Shown here: piece after piece, positions 50,132 to 61,100 of the stretch
Layout of the letters: the number at the start of each line of letters is the position of its first letter
Position numbering within the stretch: position 1 is the first letter of the stretch
Assembly: GCA_964485395.1 (NCBI GenBank)
Contig: CAZAJF010000001.1
Span: forward strand, 183,055 to 247,054
Source: JANNSO01 sp964485395
GTDB taxonomy: Bacteria; Spirochaetota; Spirochaetia; Treponematales; UBA12059
DNA: 64,000 bases
Direction of reading: 5' to 3'
Notes under the pieces: model-generated
What the model was told of the DNA's origin: nothing
Database searches by the model: none
Seen by the model: only the letters and a program-made list of their open reading frames with translations
Made by a program: the position numbers and the translations under genes

Positions 50132-51982
50132 ATGCACAACGAACAACGATGGTTTGCAAGCGACAACAACGCATCGGCCCACCCCCGCATCATGGAGGCG
50201 CTCGCGCGCGCCAACACGGGACACGCCGTCGGGTACGGTGACGATCCCGTGACAAAAAGGGCGGAGGCGCTCGTCCAGGCCATGTTCGGCGAAGGCAGCC
50301 TGGCGCGCTTCGTCTTCAACGGCACCGGCGCCAACGTCTACGCGCTCGGCTGCCTGGCCGGTCCCGCGGAAGCGGTGCTGTGCTCGGACTGCGCGCATAT
50401 CCTCGTGGACGAAACCGGAGCGCCCGTCTCCACGCTCGGGGTCATGCTCATTCCGCTTGCGACCGAATCAGGAAAAGTATCGCCCGCGGGCATTCTCCAT
50501 ATTGCGGAAGAATACGACAACGTGCACAAGCCGCGGCCGGCGGTGCTATCCTTAAGCCAACCGACGGAATTGGGCACGGTTTACAGCCAGTCAGAGCTCA
50601 AGGCTCTCTGCGAGACGGCTCATGCGCACGGGATGACCGTACACGTCGACGGAGCCAGGTTGGCCAACGCGGCCGTCGCCCTGGGATGCTCCCTAAAAGA
50701 AGCGGCCGGAGACGCGGACGCCGTGTGCCTGGGGGGTACGAAAAACGGCCTCATGATGGGGGAACTCGTCGTTTTCAACCCTGCCATCGCCAAATCGCTT
50801 CCAGACACCGCGCGGCTTCGAAAAAACCGCCTGCAATTGGCAAGCAAGATGCGATATATCGCGGCCCAGTTCGAGGAATATCTAAAAGACGGCCTATGGC
50901 GGGAAAACGCCCTCAAAGCCAATAACTCGGCGCAGGCTTTGGCCACGGCGATAAAAAGCATGGGGATTCCCCTTTCCATTCCCCTTGAAACCAATGCGCT
51001 TTTCGTAAGGATTCCCAAGGCTGCCGCCGAAGAACTGCGAGAGCGGCGATTTTTCTACGACTGGGAAGGCGGAATGGTCCGCTGGATGGCCAGCTGGGAC
51101 ACGAGCGAAGAAGACATCCAAGATTTTATTACCGACCTCAGCCTGTGCCTCAAGAAAAACGAACTGCAAGCCAACGCTCCGGAGTTGAATCCGGACAAGA
51201 CCGCGATGAACTTGACCATGGCGGCGGGCAGGAAATTCCTCCACAGCAATTGGCAGGACGTGGAGCGCATGCCCAGCGACCAAACCGCGAAGATTCCCGC
51301 ACCCTCTTTAGTACAGGAAGTTCCGGCCGATGCCGTCCGCATCGCCCTGCCCGATCCGGCAAAAACCGGCCTCGGCAACGCCTCGTTTACCCACTGCACG
51401 CGCGAGCGAAAAAGCCGCCGCAAGTTCAACTCCAACCCGCTGTCCCTCGACGAGCTCTCGTACCTGCTCTGGGCCAGCGCGGGAGTGCGCAAAGCCGCGG
51501 GAGCAAGCGCGTTCCGCACCGTACCCAGCGGCGGATGCCGGCATCCCCTGGACAGCCTCGTCTACGTCCGCATGGTTCCGGGAATCGATCCGGGGCTGTA
51601 CCGTTATCTTCCTGTTACCCACGAGCTGGCCTTGCTCCGGAAGGCGGCCCGCGTACCCGGCGCCGCCCCCGTAACCACGGGAGCCTACGACCTCGACGCC
51701 GAGTTCAACCAGGCCCTGTACGAGCAGCTCTGGAGCTGCGCCGCCCTGTTCGTCTGGTCGGCCGTTCCCTACCGCAGCGAGTGGCGCTACACCGTGGGTG
51801 CGGCCAAGCTGGTCGCGCTGGACGCGGGGCACGCCTGCCAGGCTTTGTATGGCGCCTGCGAGGCGCTGGGACTAGGAACCTGCGCCGTCGGGGCTTACAA
51901 CCAGGCCGCGCTGGACGCCGCCCTCGGAGTGGATGGCATCGACGAGTTCGCCGTATATGCCGCGCCCGTCGGGCAGGTTTGA
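50132..51982 (+). CDS. Threonine aldolase fused to SagB-type nitroreductase
   Basis: A 616-aa two-domain protein in one uninterrupted frame. Residues about 1-345 are a PLP-dependent low-specificity threonine aldolase: RWFASDNNASAHPRIMEAL, FNGTGANVYALGCL, MTVHVDGARLANAAVAL, and the PLP Lys in CLGGTKNGLMMGE. Residues about 370-616 are an FMN nitroreductase of the SagB/thiazole-oxidase type: AGRKFLHSNWQDVER, RERKSRRKFNSNPLSLDEL, YLLWASAGVRK, VPSGGCRHPL and a C-terminal LDAGHACQALYGACEALGLG. Both domains look complete. SD GGAAAGGA precedes the ATG. I know no standard family with this fusion; the linked chemistry is unknown. Confidence 0.88.
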   Translation: MHNEQRWFASDNNASAHPRIMEALARANTGHAVGYGDDPVTKRAEALVQAMFGEGSLARFVFNGTGANVYALGCLAGPAEAVLCSDCAHILVDETGAPVSTLGVMLIPLATESGKVSPAGILHIAEEYDNVHKPRPAVLSLSQPTELGTVYSQSELKALCETAHAHGMTVHVDGARLANAAVALGCSLKEAAGDADAVCLGGTKNGLMMGELVVFNPAIAKSLPDTARLRKNRLQLASKMRYIAAQFEEYLKDGLWRENALKANNSAQALATAIKSMGIPLSIPLETNALFVRIPKAAAEELRERRFFYDWEGGMVRWMASWDTSEEDIQDFITDLSLCLKKNELQANAPELNPDKTAMNLTMAAGRKFLHSNWQDVERMPSDQTAKIPAPSLVQEVPADAVRIALPDPAKTGLGNASFTHCTRERKSRRKFNSNPLSLDELSYLLWASAGVRKAAGASAFRTVPSGGCRHPLDSLVYVRMVPGIDPGLYRYLPVTHELALLRKAARVPGAAPVTTGAYDLDAEFNQALYEQLWSCAALFVWSAVPYRSEWRYTVGAAKLVALDAGHACQALYGACEALGLGTCAVGAYNQAALDAALGVDGIDEFAVYAAPVGQV

Positions 51983-51985
51983 CGG

Positions 51986-52015
51986 AAAATTCAATTCGCT
52001 CCGCGGATTTAATTT
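51986..52015. repeat. AT-rich hairpin between convergent genes, second copy
   Basis: AAAATTCAATTCGC (51986-51999), a 3-nt loop, then GCGGATTTAATTT (52003-52015). It closely matches the hairpin at 20588-20616 (left arm identical, right arm with two changes). It sits between the stops of two convergent genes (51982 and 52021) and may act as a terminator for either. Confidence 0.65.
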
Positions 52016-52020
52016 CCTCC

Positions 52021-52494
52021 TCAGAGCAGCTTTTCTATCGCCGCGCGGAGCTTCTCGGGCTCCGTCGCGGGGGAAAAGCGCTTGACGGGCTTGCCGGTTC
52101 TATCCACCAGGAATTTCGTGAAATTCCACTTGACTTCGCGCCCGAAAAACGAGCGCAGCTCAGTAGTAAGAAACACGAACAGCGGGTGCGCGTCGTCGCC
52201 CTTTACGTCGAGCTTCTTGAACAGCGGAAAGGTAACGCCGAAATTCAGCGAGCAGAACGATGCTATCTCGACATCGCTTCCGGGCTCCTGGCCTGCAAAC
52301 TGGTTGCAGGGAAAACCAAGCACCGTAAAGCCGCGCTCCCTGTAATCCTCGTACAGTTTCTGCAGCCCCGCGTATTGATTGGTAAAACCGCAGCGGCTCG
52401 CGGTGTTTACTATTAAAACCGGCTTTCCTGCGTAGTCGGAAAGCGATACTTCCGCTCCGCCTGCGTCCGTAACATTAAAATCATAAAGATTCAT
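52021..52494 (-). CDS. Glutathione-peroxidase-family peroxidase (Cys type)
   Basis: A 157-aa thiol peroxidase of the GPx/BtuE family. The peroxidatic Cys35 lies in NTASRCGFTNQYAGLQ and is encoded by TGC, not a Sec TGA. The other catalytic residues are in FPCNQFAGQEPGS (Gln) and VKWNFTKFLVD (Trp, Asn). No signal peptide. Such bacterial enzymes usually use thioredoxin. Convergent with the aldolase fusion gene and divergent from the DUF362 gene. Confidence 0.95.
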   Translation of the reverse strand: MNLYDFNVTDAGGAEVSLSDYAGKPVLIVNTASRCGFTNQYAGLQKLYEDYRERGFTVLGFPCNQFAGQEPGSDVEIASFCSLNFGVTFPLFKKLDVKGDDAHPLFVFLTTELRSFFGREVKWNFTKFLVDRTGKPVKRFSPATEPEKLRAAIEKLL

Positions 52495-52617
52495 GCTTTT
52501 GTACCCTCTAAGAAAAAGTACGTATTCGCCGGGCGAGTGTCAATCAAAAACGCCGGAAACATCTTGTGTGCCCGCCCGCCATGGTATATCCTTACCTGAG
52601 AAAACAAGGAGCCAAGC

Positions 52618-53739
52618 ATGCCCGTACCCGTATATTTCATGGACGCAAGATCCATCGGCACTTCCACGAGCTCGATCGAAAAAATAAAGACCCTGCTGCA
52701 TAAACTCGCCCACGCCAATCCCGCAGCCCTGCTTCCGGGAGAACTGTGCGCCGTCAAGATACATTTCGGGGAACTCGGAAACGACTCCTACATCAGCCCG
52801 GTATTCGCGAAGGCGGCGGCCGACCAAGCCAAGGCCGCGGGCGCCAAGCCGTTCTTCACGGACACCAACACGCTGTACAAAGGCAGCCGCTCCAATTCGG
52901 TGGACCATCTGGCCACCGCGGCCGCCCACGGTTTCGTGCCGGAAGTCTGCGGCGCCCCGGTCGTCATCGCCGACGGCCTCAAAAGCTCCGACTGGCGCGA
53001 AGTGCCCATGCCGGCCGCCTGCACGCAGTTTAAAAGCACCAAAATCGCCGGCGGAATCCTGGACGCGGACAGCATGATCGTGCTTACCCACGTAAAGGCC
53101 CACGAGATGGCCGGATTCGGAGGCGCCATCAAAAACCTGGCCATGGGCTGCGCGCCGTTCATGGGCAAGAGGGAACAGCACTGCGTCACCTTCAACGTCA
53201 AGGAAAAAAAATGCGTCAGCTGCGGCCGCTGCGTAACCAATTGCCCCGTAAACGCCATCCACTTCACCTCTCAAGATAAAGCGAATATCGACCCGGCAAA
53301 ATGCATCGGCTGCGGCGAATGCCTCGCCCACTGCGCGCCGCACGCCATAGGCATGGACTGGGACGTAGGCTTGCCCGAGTTCACCCGCAAGATGACGGAG
53401 TACGCGCTCGGCGCGGTACTGGCCAAAAAAGGCAAAGTCCTGTATCTCAACATCGTGCGCAACGTGGTTCCCGCCTGCGACTGCGTGCCCTGGAGCGACG
53501 TACCCATAGTCCCGGACATCGGCTTCCTGGCATCCGCCGATCCTGTGGCCATCGATCAGGCATCCTTCGACCTTGTGAAGGCATCCCCTGTGTGGCCCGG
53601 CTCGGTCCTGGACGGCAAGGCGTCCAAAGGTGACGATAAATTTACAATCCTGTACCCCGAAAGCCTTTCGGAGATGCAGATGGAGTACGGCGAAAAGATT
53701 GGGCTGGGCTCCAGGGCCTACGAGCTCTTCAAGCTATAA
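52618..53739 (+). CDS. DUF362 family 2x[4Fe-4S] ferredoxin-like protein
   Basis: A 373-aa cytosolic protein. The DUF362 core (CAVKIHFGELGNDSYISPVF, then MIVLTHVKAHEMAGFGGAIK) surrounds two 4Fe-4S motifs, CVSCGRCVTNCP from Cys199 and CIGCGECLAHCAP from Cys229. The C-terminal GFLASADPVAIDQASFDLV is typical of the family. It probably transfers electrons; the partner is unknown. SD AAGGAG precedes ATG 52618. It neighbours a peroxidase and a nitroreductase fusion, so a redox role fits. Confidence 0.93.
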   Translation: MPVPVYFMDARSIGTSTSSIEKIKTLLHKLAHANPAALLPGELCAVKIHFGELGNDSYISPVFAKAAADQAKAAGAKPFFTDTNTLYKGSRSNSVDHLATAAAHGFVPEVCGAPVVIADGLKSSDWREVPMPAACTQFKSTKIAGGILDADSMIVLTHVKAHEMAGFGGAIKNLAMGCAPFMGKREQHCVTFNVKEKKCVSCGRCVTNCPVNAIHFTSQDKANIDPAKCIGCGECLAHCAPHAIGMDWDVGLPEFTRKMTEYALGAVLAKKGKVLYLNIVRNVVPACDCVPWSDVPIVPDIGFLASADPVAIDQASFDLVKASPVWPGSVLDGKASKGDDKFTILYPESLSEMQMEYGEKIGLGSRAYELFKL

Positions 53740-53883
53740 AGCGGGATTCGGGGGCGCGCCCGCGCTCCGCGCGGTCAGGCTATCCGCTTGTAGTTTCGCA
53801 GGCGAAAGCTACCGCTGCTATCCTTCGCGCATGGCGGCCGGCAAACTGGTCCCCGGACCCTCGCTTTTTAACGCGTTCGGGGA

Positions 53884-53889
53884 TATAGT
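53884..53889 (+). promoter_or_regulatory. -10 element directly before the lipoprotein gene (leaderless)
   Basis: TATAGT at 53884-53889 lies 6 nt before ATG 53896. The AAGG between them is too close to serve as an SD. Confidence 0.45.
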
Positions 53890-53895
53890 AAGGCT

Positions 53896-55086
53896 ATGAG
53901 ATCAGGAAATAAACAAACTGCGCTGCGCCGCGCCTTGGCGATAGCGCTCATTACGGGAGTCTCCTTTCTTTTTTCATGCAACGTCCCTCCCAGCTTTGGG
54001 CCGGAATATTACGTGAGCACCACCAATTACATAGCCGGGTTCCCCCTTTCAGCGCCTCCGCCGGCCAGCGACTCGGGGACAGGCACCGCGCTCGGCGCTC
54101 CGGCCGCGTGGGACTGGGCATGGCGCGGCACCATGGATTCCGCGTTTGAGTACATGAAGATGACGGAACTCGCCGAAGGTACGGGGCCCTCCGGCCAAGG
54201 CAAAGCCTGGCGCCTCGAGTGCGTCAATCTGGCGGCCTCGCCCTACCTGGAGGATACCACCCTGCACCCCGCATGGACATTCTCGGGCACGGGATCGGCT
54301 GTTCAGGAATTGGCGGCGCCGGGTGCCCATGGCCAGCAGGTTAAGCTTTCTTCCATCTCAACAAACTGGACGGGGCTCGACCCCTTCCTGTTTTTTACCG
54401 ATTCCCCGAAGCCCAACTACCAGTATGCGCTCCGCGGCCAGATTACTTCGAGCTTGTCCAAGCTGTTTTACCAAGTCGAGGATCAAGGCATAGCCACGTG
54501 GGAAAATCCGCGATTCATTGTGCCCGGCGCGGACAGCCTCTTCGCGATCGAGGGCTTCTCGGTATCCGCCGCCGGAACGCGCCTCATGTTCGGGCAGATA
54601 GGCATGACCCAGACATTCGCCCTGGATGACCTCCGCGTCGTACGGGTAGACAGGGCCGAGGCGTTGCGATTGCGGCTGCTCCTGCGTCCATCGGACACCA
54701 CGCCTACTCTAGTTCCCGGATACCACGAGTTTACGCTCTGGGCAAGGGTTCCGTCGGACACCCTGCGCGCCGGGGATGCCCTCAGGGTTTCATCCCCCAC
54801 GGCCGCGTTCTGCACGCAGACGTTAACGCTCGCGATAAAGCAGATAGGATTCCTTGATTTGAGGGACAGTCCCTCCAGCAACGCCAAGGAATCGTTTACC
54901 ATAAGCGGCGAATGGACTCAATTAAAGCTTAGAATGCCCGAAAAATCCAATTTCGAGCGATTCGACGAAGCCTCGCCGGACGCGGTGATAGAACTGGCCA
55001 TCCAACCCTTCGGTGACGGCGTGCCCGACGCGAGTGCCGTGGAGATAGCCGCGCCGGAGCTGCACTTTTACATAAACGGATATTGA
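53896..55086 (+). CDS. Hypothetical lipoprotein with a beta-sandwich look
   Basis: A 396-aa exported protein. The n-region MRSGNKQTALRRALAIALIT leads to the lipobox LFSC (Cys28). The mature part is rich in Ser, Thr and aromatic residues and has the features of carbohydrate-binding jelly-rolls (SSISTNWTGLDPFLFF, GQITSSLSKLFYQVEDQG, FALDDLRVVRVDRAEALR). Two such domains may be present (about 85-260 and 265-396). No family is certain. It converges with the giant surface protein gene, separated by a terminator. Confidence 0.7.
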   Translation: MRSGNKQTALRRALAIALITGVSFLFSCNVPPSFGPEYYVSTTNYIAGFPLSAPPPASDSGTGTALGAPAAWDWAWRGTMDSAFEYMKMTELAEGTGPSGQGKAWRLECVNLAASPYLEDTTLHPAWTFSGTGSAVQELAAPGAHGQQVKLSSISTNWTGLDPFLFFTDSPKPNYQYALRGQITSSLSKLFYQVEDQGIATWENPRFIVPGADSLFAIEGFSVSAAGTRLMFGQIGMTQTFALDDLRVVRVDRAEALRLRLLLRPSDTTPTLVPGYHEFTLWARVPSDTLRAGDALRVSSPTAAFCTQTLTLAIKQIGFLDLRDSPSSNAKESFTISGEWTQLKLRMPEKSNFERFDEASPDAVIELAIQPFGDGVPDASAVEIAAPELHFYINGY

Positions 55087-55151
55087 AACGCATAAGCCCC
55101 GCCCGGCGATTACCGCTGGACGGGCCTTATATATGGATACTTTCCGAACCG

Positions 55152-55188
55152 CAACCCCGGCACCCGAAACGGTTGCCGGGGCTTTTTT
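55152..55188 (+). terminator. Rho-independent terminator
   Basis: CCCCGGCA (55155-55162) pairs with TGCCGGGG (55174-55181), followed by C and six T (55183-55188). It terminates the lipoprotein gene at 53896. It reaches the stop codon of the giant gene on the other strand, for which no T-run is seen. Confidence 0.88.
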
Positions 55189-58100
55189 CATTGATTCTTT
55201 ACTACCATTACCTTGCGAATCTCGTCGATGCCGGGCCCAACCACGCGTATGAAGTACATGCCGCGCGCCACCGGAGCGCCGCTCGCGTTGGTGCCGTCCC
55301 AGGTCATCGTATAGCTGCCGGCCGCAAGCCTTCCCCTGTGCAAGGCCTTCACCACGTCGCCGTCCAGGGTAAACACCATGATGGTAACCTGGCCGGCTGC
55401 GGCGATGTCCACCTGCAGCGCAGTTCGCTCGCCCCGTAAAGAATCGATAACATTGTTGAGGATCGTCACCCCGCCCCTCTGCCTGAGGATGTCCTGCACG
55501 CTGTAGCGCCACAGGTCGAACTGCGTGGGGTTTCCCGCCTCGGTGCCGCGCGCCACCCAAAGGTCGCCGAGCCGCATGAGGAAGCCTATTGAGGCTCCCG
55601 ATTTAATCTCGGGATCCGCCGACGGAATCAGGAAATTGCGTGACACCCCGTTGCCGCCCGTAAAGAACGGCGAAAGGAGGCGCGCTTCCGTATTGGCGCG
55701 CAAATTCACGCCGGACTGGAATATCGGCAGCCAGAACAGGCCGAGGCCCTTGCTCCTGCCCGTGATAGGAATGGTAATCCCCGTAGCCTCCGGCGGCGCT
55801 ACGTCGAAGTAGAGGGAAAGCGGCGTGGCCGAGCTTTCTCCTGCGGGCAGGTTCAAGCTTCCGAACACGGTGGTATCCCGGTCATAGAGACGTCCCGAAC
55901 CGTCGAAGGTCCGCAGAAGTCCCAGCGCCCCGGTTCCCAAAGCCCCTACCGTCGTCGTCTCGTCGCCCAGGTGTACGCCGTCGGAAAGCCCGAGTACCGA
56001 GACCGCGCCGGTGGCGAGGTCCACAGCGCGCCGCAGCACCGCGGTTTCGGCGGGCGTGCCCGCCCTGTCGATGATGCCGGTATTCAAGGCCATGCGGGCA
56101 TCCAGCGCGAACGCCGTGGTAGCCGGCCCATTCAGGGTAAGCCAGACTTCGCTTACGGGGTCGGGAACGACGTCGGGGCCAAACGGGGTTATTAGTTCAA
56201 CCGCGCTGATTGCAAGGCTTGTTCCGCTTAAGAGGATATCTCCCGCCTCTATGAGTCGATCATTGGTATTGATGTGCCATACCGGCTCGGTAAACTGGAG
56301 ATACACCCTGTTGGAACCCACTTCAGCCGCAGTAAAGCGCACTTTAGGCGGGAGCTTCTCCGCGCAAAGCTTCTCCGAATAGTCGGGCAGCAGATTGCCC
56401 GCCAGATCGGTGACGAGCCCTACGGAACGCGCATAGTTGAACACCATCTGGCTTCTGGCCGTCCAGTTCTCGTTCAAGGTAACCGGCGTCATGGCCAGCA
56501 ATTGATCGTCGACGATATTGGTGGCCCCGAAGGCGCCGCTCGTTACCTGCGTATCAAAACCTGTCGCGCCGTATCGATTTACCGTCTCGGTGTCAAAATC
56601 CCGGAACACCCATCCGGGCAGTCCCCCGCCCACGCCGGTAGGTCCGCCATTGGCATAATAGAAGGAACTGTCGCGCATCGGATCATTCACCCATGTAAGC
56701 GGCGCATTGACCGGATCGGGACAGGTGGCAAAGCGCAACTCGAATTTCTCGATATTGAACGCCGAGGCCATGGGGATCACGTCATAGTATCCCGAGTTAA
56801 TATCCAATAACTCCTGAGAAATGGAGGGAGCCCCGGCGTCCCAGGCGGAGCCCTGCGTCGCGCTTATCTGAGTCCTCGCATAACTGCCCGGATACGGCTC
56901 TATCTCATTGCCCCTGGTATCCCTTATTTCCGGCGTGTAAGGGACGCTCACCGTGCCCGAAGGCTCGAGGGGAGTCGAGGCGAAATACCCCGGCCAGAAA
57001 CGGATTGCTCCGTTTACGAACGACCAACCGGCCACGCTCACGTAAAGCCCATGGGCGCCATATGCGTTGGGCGTCCCACGGTACATTCCGTTCACTCCGG
57101 TGGAATCCAGGCCATCGTCGTCCGCGACTACCGAGTTCGAGCGGGCCCCGAGGGACACCGAGCCCGCCGAGAATGTCGCCAAACCGGCAAGCGCGTTTCC
57201 GCTCAAGTTACCAACCGTCGCCCAGCTCCTCTCGTTGACTCCCGCGGCCGCCGCGGTCAAGGTTCCTATGTCCATGGGCTCGGACCAACGCAGCTGGATA
57301 AAGTTGTGTCCGTCCCACGGGACGGGATTCGCAACCGATGCCGATGCGGCAAGCCCGGTCTCCGCGTACAGAAGCACCGGTCTGCAGGCATCCGCCACCG
57401 CGGTAAACCGGGCAGCCGCCCTGTAATGCTGAACGCGGTTCTTGTGATGGTCGCGCAGCGTCTGGAACAGCGTCGCCGCGGCTTTCGTTATCTCAAGATT
57501 AGGCGTCGTGTTTTGGGCCACGTCGTTCCTGTCGGTACTGCGTGTCGGATCCGCGAGCACGTCACCGGGGAGCGATCCCGTGGCATCCGTATTCCAAGTC
57601 CTGGGCAGTGCCGGTGCCGGCGACGTACGCACGAAAAATACCGAGAGGTCGCCTTGTCCATCGGTCGACTGCGAGCATTCCGAATCGGTAAAGCTCGCGG
57701 CGAACGTGCGGGTGCCGCCATCCCAGGCCATCGCCGAAACGGCTGCGGATATCTCGTTGTTGCTATTCTCGAATTTGCTTCCGGCGCTATCGCTCGCGTC
57801 GGCCGCGATCTCCACCCGGATCGTGTCGTCGTACACCGTTACGGTGCCCGACAGAGCCTGGCCATCGATCCCAGGCTTTAAAAACGCGTTGCCTAAATCC
57901 CAACCGGAGTTGGAGAGGCCGTCGATGACGCCGTTACCGTACCAGGGGGACGTCGGATAGTCGAGGGCTTTGGTCCCGGCGGAGATCCAACCGCCGGTCG
58001 CCGTATCGGCCACGGAATTCCGGACACGTAGATTATAGGCTTCCGCGAAGGAAACGGTCGCGTCGTCGTTTACGGGAACCTTGATGGCCCACGGCGTGGC

Positions 58101-61100
58101 GCCGACGAGATCTATTCCGTTGGCATAGAAATTGCCACCGACGGTAATTGATTTATCACCTATGCCCGCTATAGATCCAGAGTAGGCCGCTGCGACGGCG
58201 GTACCGCTTGGATATGCGGCCCTGATGACGGCGTTGGGAAGCTTTTGCCTCGCAAAACCGTGCAGGTTCGCGTGGTACGCGAACAGGCCCGCGACAAGGC
58301 TTTCCGGATCGTCAACGTTATAATTGACGCCCAGGAGCACGAGATCGCGCGCTATCGCCAGACCGCTTCCCGCCGCAATCGCGGAAAGGTCCGCTACGCC
58401 TTGATAGAACACCAGGTTATCCGCGGAAATCGGCGAGCTAATGTTAAGATTTTTCCCCGGCGTGGCGATATGCAGGTCGTTGACGAAGGTAATCGGCGAG
58501 GACGCGACAGTCCTGGACAGGTTCATGGAACCCGCCGTACCGAACAGGTAGACGTCGCCCGCGAGGCGAATGTCGCCGCCTGCCGTGACGATGCCTCCCG
58601 CGAGCTCGGAGGGGCCGCTGTCCGCGTCGCCGGTCAGCCCGGTGCGCGTAAACGACGCCGCTCCGCTGAATGCGGCGTCCGAGTCCTCGGCGCTATAGAA
58701 CAATCCGTCTGATTGCAGCGTGAAGTTTTGATCGCTCGCGATCTTGGCGCGCAGGTACAGTTGAATCGCCGGGGCGCTTGAACCTGAGAGCCTCAGCACG
58801 ACAGGACTGCTTGAGAGGGTAACTTGATCCGTCGCGGAATCGTTGCCGAGGAGGAGAAGCCCCGCACTCGTAAAGGTAAGGCCGTCGAGAACGACGGAAT
58901 TGTCGAACGCGCTGGCCGTGTCCGGCCCGAGCACGTCGATGTTTTCCCTGAAGGTTACGAGACCCAATCCGGTCTGCACGATACCCGTGGCGGCGCGAAC
59001 GCTTGCGCCCGTCCCGAAAACCGTGGGACCCGCAGACTGGATAGCCAGTGAAGCACCCGTACCGTCGCCGAGGGGAACCGAAGCTCCTACGGTGCCGTTG
59101 AAGGCCGCGCTTGAATCCACGAGCAGGCTCAGGTCCTGACCGCCGTTCACCATGGCGTCTACCGCGAGCAAGCCGGCGATATCCAGGAGAACGTCCCCGC
59201 CGGACAGGGTAATCCCGTCTGCCGAAGGCGCGTTACCGAAGGTAACGTCTCCGGCGCTGGTCAAGGCGAGGCCGTCCAAAACCGCGCTCGCCGAAAAAAC
59301 AGAGGCTGTCTGGTTGGAATTTATTGTAACATTTTCCCGGAACGTCACGGTTCCGGCTGCGTTGGATTGCAGGATTCCCGTTGCGACGCGAACCGTCGCC
59401 CCGGTATTGAATACCGTCGCTCCTGCGGAATCTATGGCTATCGAGGCGCCGGTGCCGTCGCCAATCGAGGACACGGCTCCGACGGTACCGTTAAAGGTAG
59501 CAGCGCCGTCTACCAACAGGCGAAGATCACGGCCGCCGTCAACCATGGCGTCCACGAGCAGGCTTCCTGCAAGGTCGAGGAAGACATCGCCGCCCGAGAG
59601 GGTAAGCTGATCGAGCGCGGGCGCATTGCCGACGCTGACGCTGCCTGCGCTCGTAAAGGTCATGCCGTCCAGGGCAAGCGAGTTGCTGAAGGCGGAGGCT
59701 GTATCGTTACCGATCACGTCCACGTTTCCGGTAAAGGTTACGAGACCCGTGCCGGTCTGCACGATGCCGGTGGCGGTTTGGACTGTCGAGTTGGCGGCGA
59801 AGAGGGTATCGCCGCCGGACTGGATGGTCAGCGAGGCACCGGAGCCGTCGCCGATGGCGGCAATCGACCCAAGGGCCGCGTTGAACGTTGTGGCTCCGCT
59901 CGTGGTCACCGTAAAATCCTGGGAACCGTCTATCCGCGCATTGGCGGTAAGCGTGCCAGTAACGGAAAGCGACACCGCGCCGCCTGAAAGGATTACCCTG
60001 TCAGCGGCGACGCTGTTGCCAAAAACGAGCGACCGACCTGAGTTCCAAGCCAGGCCGTCAAAAACGACATTGCCGTACAGCGCGTTGTCCGTATCGCCTG
60101 CCGTTAAGTTAACGTTACCTTCGAAGCGAACATCCGTGCCGTCGGCGAAACTCAAGCCGTTGGTCCCGGCCACTGGGCCATAGAACCGCACGAGACCTGT
60201 CTGGCCGGCAGGCACGGTCAGATTCGCGCCTGCGCCGCTACCAAGGTTCGTGACCGCGCCGGAAACAGAAACGGTCGCGGCAGCCACATCCGCATGCACA
60301 GCGATATTTCTCGAGCCGGCATTGAGAGTGGACGCAAATATAATATCGTTGGCAGCGGTTCGCAGGGTAAGGTCTGCGCCGAGAGCGGTCGCGTCATTAT
60401 AGGTTTGAGTACCTACAGTGCGGACTAGCCCGCCATTGATGGCAAGCGAGCCGCCGACATCGGTGAGGAGGCTCGTAAGCGGGATTGCTCCTCCGACGGA
60501 AGCCTGCAGAGTCGTAATCCCTGCGCTGTTTAACGTCAGATTGGCGTCGCCCGCCACACCGTCATCGTTGAGGGTTGCCGCACCCAGGAAGCCCAAAGCT
60601 CCCGCGCCGCTATTGAGAATCGTGTTGCCCGTGATGGTTACCGGTCTCTGGAACGTTATGGCCGAACTGAGTATTTCACCGGCTAGCTGTACGGTTCCGG
60701 CGGCCGCATCCTGCAAGAAGGCGCCGGACACCGAGTAGTCGACATTGGCCGTGTCGCCGATGCTGGTGCGGTCGCCTAACAGCAGCAGTCCGCTATGCGT
60801 AACGGACATTCCACCGCTCGATGCCGTTACATTGGAAGTGAGAGGGTCGCCTGTATTATTGAAAGAAAGATTAACTCCGGTAAAGGAGAAACCGGAAGCC
60901 CCGCTCAGGTTGACAGGAGAGCGGAAAGTTGTGGTTCCCGTTCCGGCCGACTGGGCAAAGGAAAGAGCATCGACGCGGCCAAGGAAGGTGGCGTTGACGG
61001 CGGCTTCGACGGTGATTGCGCCGAGACGGGTACCCTGCCCTACCCTGGCGTTATTCTGGCCGGCTGCGGTGGTGCCGAAGCTTATATCGCCGGTCCCCGC

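Noticed and set aside
50132..51982. Thiazole/oxazole-modified peptide biosynthesis cluster
   Set aside because: Only a SagB-like domain is present; no cyclodehydratase, precursor peptide or transporter lies nearby.
52021..52494. Selenoprotein glutathione peroxidase
   Set aside because: The peroxidatic residue is an ordinary TGC cysteine codon and no in-frame TGA is needed.
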